A stretch of DNA of 59,442 nt from an uncultured Bacteroidales bacterium (lineage in GTDB: Bacteria > Bacteroidota > Bacteroidia > Bacteroidales > Bacteroidaceae): NCBI GenBank assembly GCA_902792555.1, contig CADAZW010000021.1, positions 1 through 59,442 on the forward strand, written 5' to 3'. Each line of letters opens with the position of its first letter. Positions within the stretch are counted from its first letter, which is position 1. Under the pieces are notes generated by a model. The model was not told the origin of the DNA and did not search any database. It saw only the letters and a program-made list of their open reading frames with translations. Below, one piece after another: positions 54,064-59,442 of the stretch. A program made the translations under genes and the position numbers.

Positions 54064-55077
54064 TCAATGCAAAATAAAAAAAACTAACTGTTTTAGAAGG
54101 TCACCATTGGCAACTTTTGAACCTCCAAAGCCCTTAGATTTTTCATCCGTGTCTCTTATGACTGACAAAATAGAGAGAACCTTTGCGGCGGAATAATTTC
54201 TCATGGCCGGAAAGATATTGCGCTCCACCTGCCAAGGCTGTATACCCAAATATTGTGCCACGGAATTCTTATCTTTACCTGGAGAATAGTATGCGATCAT
54301 CAGCTGGGAGAACAGACGGAAGAGTGAAGGCAGCACAGCCTGGATAGGATTTTGCTTTGGATTATCGTCAAAATATTTCGCAATCTGAAAAGCCTTGAAA
54401 GAATCCCTGGCGATGAGCGCATTCTGGAATTCATAGATATTAAAGTCCTTGCTTATGCCAATATGCTGCTCCACCAGTTCGGGAGTGATCACTTTCACTT
54501 CTGGCGTGAGCGAATTGACCAGCTTGGTCATCTCGCCATAAAGACGAGTAAGGTCACTACCTATAGAATCGGCGATAAGGCTCACCGATTTCACGTCAGC
54601 AGTATAACCCTTCTGGCGGAAGAACGTTGCGATAATTCCGCTGAGCTGCGACTCCCTCACCTTTTGAGATTCAAAAACCACGCCAATGGAAGCAGTACGA
54701 CTCACAAATTTCTTGCGACGGTCAAAGTTGCCATTCTTGTTCACAAGCACCAAAACCGTAGTAGGTTGGGGGTTCTGCAGGTAGACTGACAGCTCCTCAA
54801 TATCCTTGAGTTCGTTGGCATTCTTCACCACCACCACCATCCTTGAGCCCATAGGAAAGCTGCGGGCCGTATTGATAACAGCGTTTGCCGTGGTGTCGGC
54901 ACCATAGAACGTAGTGAGACAGAAGTCACGCTCCTCCATGGGTAGGGCATTGCTGACGATAGCGTCGAGGAGCCTATCGATGAAATAAGGCTCTTCGCCC
55001 ATCAGCAAATACACGGGCTTGAAGTTGCGTGCATTTATATCCTTCAGAATATCCTCAAAGGTTATTTCTTTTGCCAT
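54064..55077 (-). CDS. holA: DNA polymerase III delta subunit
   Basis: A 337-aa clamp-loader delta subunit. The front (FKPVYLLMGEEPYFIDRLLDAI) is the classic HolA opening in which the Walker A is degenerate. The middle has RMVVVVKNANEL and the C-terminal helical collar includes QPWQVERNIFPAM. Opens the sliding clamp with the gamma complex. Divergent from the HsdR_N-like gene. Confidence 0.93.
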   Translation of the reverse strand: MAKEITFEDILKDINARNFKPVYLLMGEEPYFIDRLLDAIVSNALPMEERDFCLTTFYGADTTANAVINTARSFPMGSRMVVVVKNANELKDIEELSVYLQNPQPTTVLVLVNKNGNFDRRKKFVSRTASIGVVFESQKVRESQLSGIIATFFRQKGYTADVKSVSLIADSIGSDLTRLYGEMTKLVNSLTPEVKVITPELVEQHIGISKDFNIYEFQNALIARDSFKAFQIAKYFDDNPKQNPIQAVLPSLFRLFSQLMIAYYSPGKDKNSVAQYLGIQPWQVERNIFPAMRNYSAAKVLSILSVIRDTDEKSKGFGGSKVANGDLLKQLVFFILH

Positions 55078-55128
55078 TTATTGCGCGATTTTCGTCTTTT
55101 TATACTATCTTCGCAGTAAAATCAACTG

Positions 55129-55136
55129 CAAAAATA
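55129..55136 (-). promoter_or_regulatory. -7 box of holA
   Basis: CAAAAATA reads TATTTTTG on the minus strand, 52 bp before the ATG at 55077. Confidence 0.45.
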
Positions 55137-55140
55137 AGAA

Positions 55141-55599
55141 ATGTTTTCTTTAAGCCTGCCATCCATAGAGGCAAATATCAAAAAAGAGGGAGAAAAGTCC
55201 CTTATTTTCGACAATTTGCGCAAGCGTTATGTCACACTAACGCCTGAGGAATGGGTGCGTCAGCATTTTGTAGAATACCTTATCAACCACAAGCACTATC
55301 CCGCCGCCCTGATGGCCAACGAAATAAGCATCAGCCTCAACGGCATGACCCGTCGCTGCGACACCGTAGTCTACAATCGCCAGCTGGAGCCCCTTGCCAT
55401 CGTGGAGTACAAAGCCCCCACCGTTGGCATCAGCCGTAAGACCTTTGAGCAGGTCATGGCATATAATAATGTATTGCGCGTACCTTATATAATAATAAGC
55501 AACGGCCTCCGCCACTATTGCTGCCACCTCGACTACACGCAGATGAAAGCCGAGTTTCTGCAGGATATTCCGGAGTACGCCGAGTTGCACTTTGCTTAA
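55141..55599 (+). CDS. HsdR N-terminal-like PD-(D/E)XK protein
   Basis: A 152-aa single-domain protein of the type found at the N-terminus of type I restriction subunits. The nuclease core is visible as D74 in MTRRCDTVVYNR and E89-Y-K91 in PLAIVEYKAP, with a Gln-like follow-up in KTFEQVMAYNNV. It stands without methylase or specificity subunits, a common free-standing form in Bacteroidales next to holA; function unknown. Confidence 0.85.
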   Translation: MFSLSLPSIEANIKKEGEKSLIFDNLRKRYVTLTPEEWVRQHFVEYLINHKHYPAALMANEISISLNGMTRRCDTVVYNRQLEPLAIVEYKAPTVGISRKTFEQVMAYNNVLRVPYIIISNGLRHYCCHLDYTQMKAEFLQDIPEYAELHFA

Positions 55600-55637
55600 T
55601 AAGCAGCCTACATTACACTCGAAACGATTTTTTTTCG

Positions 55638-55645
55638 TAAATTTG
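55638..55645 (+). promoter_or_regulatory. -7 box of pta-ackA
   Basis: TAAATTTG, a full match. The leader to the pta ATG would be about 215 nt and is GC-rich with CCCCTTGGGCGTACCCC-type pairing. Confidence 0.5.
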
Positions 55646-55868
55646 CCGCTCGGAACCGCTGGTTCATTATCAGTCACCTTTCCTCGCCACGGCACAGGGC
55701 AAGCCCCAACCCCTTGGGCGTACCCCAAAAGGAAAATACCCTCTCCCAACTCCGGGAACTTGAGAATAATCGGAGAAGACATCCTCCCGGCTTAGCAATC
55801 CAAGCAGGCCACGGCACCAAAGACCGAAATACTGGCAGTTAACAATAATATATTTACTAATACACACC

Positions 55869-56882
55869 ATGGATATCATTTCAACTCTCATTGAGCGAGC
55901 CAAGCGCGACAGGCAGCGCATCATACTGCCTGAAGGCACCGAGGAGCGCACACTCCGCGCCGCCGACCGCGCCATTGCCAACCGTCTGGCAGACATCGTG
56001 CTACTGGGCGAGGAAGACGAGATTATGGCCCAGGCCCACAAGCTGGGGCTGGAGAACATCGACACCGACTGTATCATCAATCCGCGCAAGTCACTCGACC
56101 TCGAACTCTTTGCCGAGCATCTGGCCGAGCTGCGCAAGCGCAAGGGCATGACCCTCGACGAGGCCCGCGAGAAGGTGAAAGACCCGCTCTACTACGGATG
56201 CATGATGATCAAGCTTGGCAAAGCCGACGGCCAGCTGGCTGGAGCCCGCAACTCCACAGGCAATGTGCTCAGACCCGCTCTGCAGATTATCAAGACTGCT
56301 CCCGGCATCAGCTGTGTAAGCGGTGCTATGCTGTTGCTTACCAAGACTCCCGAATACGGTGAAGACGGCATCCTGGTGATGGGCGACGTAGCCGTCACCC
56401 CTGTACCCGACGCTCATCAGCTGGCAGAGATTGCCGTCTGCACAGCCCGCACAGCCAAGGCCGTAGCCGCCTTTGAGGATCCCCGCGTGGCCATGCTCAG
56501 CTTCTCCAGCTACGGATCCGCCAAGCATGAAGTGGTGGACAAAGTAATTGAGGCCACCGCCATAGCACGCCAGATGGCTCCCGACCTCCACATCGACGGC
56601 GAGCTGCAGGCCGACTGCGCCATCGTGCCCACCGTTGCCAAGCTAAAGGCCCCGGGCTCCCACGTAGCTGGCAAGGCCAACGTGCTCATCGTGCCCAGCC
56701 TGGAGGTCGGCAACATAGCCTACAAACTGGTGCAGCGCCTGGGCAAGGCAGAGGCCATCGGCCCCGTATTGCAGGGCATTGCGCGCCCCGTCAACGACCT
56801 CTCGCGCGGCTGCAACGTAGATGATATCTACAAGATGATAGCCATCACCGCCAACCAGGCCATAGCAGCAAAGCAACTGTAA
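55869..56882 (+). CDS. pta: Phosphate acetyltransferase
   Basis: A 337-aa Pta of the short type (no N-terminal DRTGG domain), converting acetyl-CoA and phosphate to acetyl-phosphate. Typical segments: RQRIILPEGTEERTLRAADR, ARNSTGNVLRPALQII, MLSFSSYGSAKHE, and DGELQADCAIVP. It is paired with ackA 70 bp downstream for acetate formation and ATP gain. Confidence 0.95.
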   Translation: MDIISTLIERAKRDRQRIILPEGTEERTLRAADRAIANRLADIVLLGEEDEIMAQAHKLGLENIDTDCIINPRKSLDLELFAEHLAELRKRKGMTLDEAREKVKDPLYYGCMMIKLGKADGQLAGARNSTGNVLRPALQIIKTAPGISCVSGAMLLLTKTPEYGEDGILVMGDVAVTPVPDAHQLAEIAVCTARTAKAVAAFEDPRVAMLSFSSYGSAKHEVVDKVIEATAIARQMAPDLHIDGELQADCAIVPTVAKLKAPGSHVAGKANVLIVPSLEVGNIAYKLVQRLGKAEAIGPVLQGIARPVNDLSRGCNVDDIYKMIAITANQAIAAKQL

Positions 56883-56952
56883 AGACAATACATAATCAAA
56901 GGGGCACCACTCCCCTGCCCCAAACACTACCCTATCCCATATCCCCCAAATC

Positions 56953-58143
56953 ATGAAAATCCTAGTTCTTAACTGCGGAAGCTCATCCATCAAATACAAA
57001 CTCTACAACATGGATGACAAGAGTGTCATCGCCGCCGGAGGCATCGAGAAAGTAGGCCTCAACGACTCGTTCCTGAAAATCAAGCAGCCGGTGGCTGAGA
57101 CCATCACCACCCCCGTACCCACCCACGATGTCGGTGTAGAACTCATCTTCAATATCCTCACTGACCCCGTCAAGGGCGTCATCGGCAACCTCGACGAGAT
57201 CAATGCCGTAGGCCATCGCATTGCCCACGGAGGCAAGTTTACCAAGAGTCTCGAGCTTACCCCCGAGGTGCTGACCGAGTGGAAGAAATATGAGGACCTC
57301 GCTCCGCTGCACAACCCCGCCCACCTCAAAGGCATCAACGCCGTCACCGCTCATCTGCCCAAGGTGAAGCAGGTAGGAGTGTTCGACACATCCTTCCATC
57401 AGACCATGCCTGACTACGCTTACAACTATGCCCTGCCCCATGACATCTGTGAGCAGTATGGCATACGCCGCTACGGATTCCACGGCACCAGCCATCGCTA
57501 TGTGCTGGCCCGCGCCGCCGAGCTCTACGGATTCCGTCCAGAGGAGAAGAACGTGATCACCTGCCACATCGGCAATGGTGCTTCCATCGCCGCCATCAAG
57601 CAGGGCCGCTGCATTGACACCTCCATGGGCCTCACCCCGCTGGAGGGCCTCATCATGGGCACCCGCACCGGCGACCTCGACCCCTCGGCAGTCCTCTTCC
57701 TGCAAGACAAGTTGGGCCTCTCCACCCATGAGGTCAGCAACCTACTCAACAAGCAGTCAGGCATGCTCGGCATCACCGGCCGCTTCTCCGACATGCGCGA
57801 GATACTGGCAGCGGCAGCCCAGGGCGACAGTCAGTGCCAGCTCGCCGTCAACATGTACAACTACCGCATACGCAAGTATGTCTGCGCCTATGCAGGCATC
57901 ATGGGCGGCGTTGACTACATCATCTTCACCGCCGGTGTAGGCGAGAACCAGTATGAGATACGCGGCGGCAGCATGGCTGGCCTCGAGCACATGGGCATCA
58001 TCATCGACCCCGCCCTCAACAAGGCCAACCGCAGCCAGGAAGGCACCATCTCCACCACCGACAGCCGCGTAACAGTATGCGTCATCCCCACCGACGAGGA
58101 GCTGCTTGTGGCTTCCGACACAATGGATATCGTAAAAGCATAG
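56953..58143 (+). CDS. ackA: Acetate kinase
   Basis: A 396-aa kinase transferring phosphate from acetyl-phosphate to ADP. The phosphate-binding LVLNCGSSSIKYKL is at the start, HRIAHGG and RYGFHGTSHRYV in the middle, HIGNGASIAAI for adenosine binding and TAGVGENQYEIRGG near the end. Length is standard; second gene of pta-ackA. Confidence 0.96.
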   Translation: MKILVLNCGSSSIKYKLYNMDDKSVIAAGGIEKVGLNDSFLKIKQPVAETITTPVPTHDVGVELIFNILTDPVKGVIGNLDEINAVGHRIAHGGKFTKSLELTPEVLTEWKKYEDLAPLHNPAHLKGINAVTAHLPKVKQVGVFDTSFHQTMPDYAYNYALPHDICEQYGIRRYGFHGTSHRYVLARAAELYGFRPEEKNVITCHIGNGASIAAIKQGRCIDTSMGLTPLEGLIMGTRTGDLDPSAVLFLQDKLGLSTHEVSNLLNKQSGMLGITGRFSDMREILAAAAQGDSQCQLAVNMYNYRIRKYVCAYAGIMGGVDYIIFTAGVGENQYEIRGGSMAGLEHMGIIIDPALNKANRSQEGTISTTDSRVTVCVIPTDEELLVASDTMDIVKA

Positions 58144-58170
58144 CAGTATAAAATCATAAATCCAGCCAGC

Positions 58171-59103
58171 ATGAAACGAATGAGACCCTTTATCACCGCC
58201 ATGGCAGCCATGCTGCTGTGCGCCTGCGGAGGCAAGGCCGGCAATGCCGCAGGGCAGGACCCTGCTGCCGTGGCAGCACCCAGCGCCGACTATGTCACCA
58301 AGACCGACTACGACTGCGGCAGCGACGAAGATTTCGGCATCTCTGCCGAGATCAGAAGCGGCAAAGTGTTCGTCAGCGTCAATGCTGACAAGTTTACCAA
58401 AACCTATGCCGGCCAGGGCATGGACTATCGTCTGAATGAGTCCACCTACGAGGTGCAGAACCTCGACGCGCCCATCGTCTCACTACACATGAGCGATATC
58501 GGCCAGGACTACAACCCCGTGCTCTGCATGCTGCGTCAGGACGGCCGTGTACAGATACTCGACGTCTTCGATGCCATCAGTCGCCGCGGGTTCTTCCAGG
58601 CCAGCTGGCCGCTGCCGGGACTGAAGGACATCACTGCCTTCAAGAAGCAGAGCTATGAGGAATACCTCGGCATAGCAGCCATCGGCCGCGACGGCACCGA
58701 GACTGAGGTACCCCTCAACGCCATCAGCCAGACCGAGTTTGTCCACAATGAGAGCGACGGCACCAAGGTAATCCTCCATTTCACCTGCGACTGGAAGTTT
58801 GTATGCCAGCATTTCATCACGGGCCCCGACTTCGGAGTAAAGGAGATTAAGGAGTATGTGGGTGAATACACGGCAAAGCCCATCGACGGCAATTTCGACC
58901 GCCAGCAGATCACCTACACCATCCACACCTTCTGCCCCGTGCTGGCAGACAACGCCAAGCCCGTGCCTTTCACCGACAAGGGCACCTTCATCTTTGAATA
59001 CAAGGACAACACCGGCCAGCAGATAGCCGTCACTCCCCAATCGGGAAAAATCCTGCCCTTGCCAAAGGGACAGCCCGTCCGCTTTGACCAAGACGCTCAA
59101 TAG
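58171..59103 (+). CDS. Putative lipoprotein of unknown function
   Basis: A 310-aa protein with a lipoprotein signal (RPFITAMAAMLLCACGGKAG; Cys at about 19). The mature part is compact, with aromatic and acidic residues, no repeats and no recognised family. It follows ackA by 27 bp and is probably cotranscribed. Membrane-anchored, facing the periplasm or outside. Confidence 0.75.
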   Translation: MKRMRPFITAMAAMLLCACGGKAGNAAGQDPAAVAAPSADYVTKTDYDCGSDEDFGISAEIRSGKVFVSVNADKFTKTYAGQGMDYRLNESTYEVQNLDAPIVSLHMSDIGQDYNPVLCMLRQDGRVQILDVFDAISRRGFFQASWPLPGLKDITAFKKQSYEEYLGIAAIGRDGTETEVPLNAISQTEFVHNESDGTKVILHFTCDWKFVCQHFITGPDFGVKEIKEYVGEYTAKPIDGNFDRQQITYTIHTFCPVLADNAKPVPFTDKGTFIFEYKDNTGQQIAVTPQSGKILPLPKGQPVRFDQDAQ

Positions 59104-59442
59104 AATCACAGAAAGAAATTACCGGCTTTCACAGAGATCACAGCCCAGCGGCTAGAGATCACAGCCCAGCGGCTTATTATAATTATCATAACAGGCAACG
59201 ATACAGGGTTTGACCCCAGCAGGTCTGAAGAATACCACTTTTTTTTAGTGATGAGGTTTATGGTATTTGATGAGGTTTGAAAACAATAGGAGCCCGCGTT
59301 TTTGTAGTGTATATTACGCGGACTCCTAAACGTAGCGTTTTCGATTAGCCTACCATGCAGCTGGGGCCCCCTCTGGGGTTAAAATCAGATTGGACTACTG
59401 CGCGAGGGCATTACATGGTAATGCACGAGTGCAGGAACAGAG
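59104..59442. other. Gene-free right edge with inverted repeats
   Basis: Two GAGATCACAGCCCAGCGGCT units 21 bp apart (59134, 59155). AATACCAC and TGGTATT face each other at 59231-59275. TAGGAGCCCGCGT (59288-59300) pairs with ACGCGGACTCCTA (59317-59329) with one mismatch and may end the pta transcript. GCATTAC-ATG-GTAATGC lies at 59408-59424. No gene is visible before the edge. Confidence 0.55.

Noticed and set aside
59104..59442. tmRNA, SRP RNA or RNase P RNA at the right edge
   Set aside because: No conserved core of any of these could be found; only simple hairpins are present.

Overview
The window looks like the chromosome of a Prevotella-type Bacteroidales species. Evidence: the rimP-nusA-infB-cvpA-sufBCDS operon order, promoters of the Bacteroidetes type (TAnnTTTG -7 boxes, often with TTTG or TTG about 19-22 bp upstream), lipoproteins with the CGG(S/K) lipobox style, an S-type sulfatase, a BspA-like leucine-rich-repeat protein and a type II-C CRISPR system with a 47-bp repeat. 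No species name can be given from the sequence alone.

Layout. 1-13.8 kb is an accessory region: a coiled-coil protein, a small overlapping gene pair (57 aa/157 aa), four SprT-like zincin paralogues, a BspA-like protein, a sigma-factor/macro-domain fusion, a von Willebrand A protein, a leftward group (zinc ribbon, PD-(D/E)XK-like protein, beta-CASP MBL hydrolase, metallophosphoesterase, HD protein) and a NADAR protein. 14.2-24.8 kb is metabolic: class I fumarase, DeoD, YitT, a secreted sulfatase, RibD, RNase HII, SufS and SufD. 24.9-33 kb continues leftward through sufC, sufB, cvpA, infB, nusA and rimP. 33.6-39.4 kb is a complete II-C CRISPR locus: 7-repeat array, cas2, cas1, cas9 and a divergent tracrRNA. 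39.4-59.4 kb holds housekeeping genes: an FAD oxidoreductase, a broken LolD-like ABC ATPase, a Kef-type antiporter, asd, radA, a CvfB-like protein, phosphoesterase and envelope proteins, tRNA-Lys, a BadF-type kinase, an ArgE-like deacylase, an XRE regulator, holA, an HsdR_N-like protein, pta-ackA and a lipoprotein.

The most unusual signal lies between the genes. (1) Four intergenic arrays repeat with a 21-bp period (two helical turns); three of them run a TAATC(G/C)CG core forward and then flip to its reverse complement. (2) Tandem heptanucleotides (AACTCCT, GAAATTT, AACCGTT, GATAATT, TCTTGAC, AAACCTC and others) fill many spacers and have entered the reading frames of radA, ribD and an FAD oxidoreductase. 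(3) A dispersed GC-rich family with GCGAAGC-type hairpins recurs in at least nine spacers. (4) Each CRISPR repeat carries a consensus Bacteroidetes promoter directed at the next spacer. The fused sigma/macro gene and the NADAR gene put two different ADP-ribose-handling folds in one accessory region without a recognisable toxin in the window.
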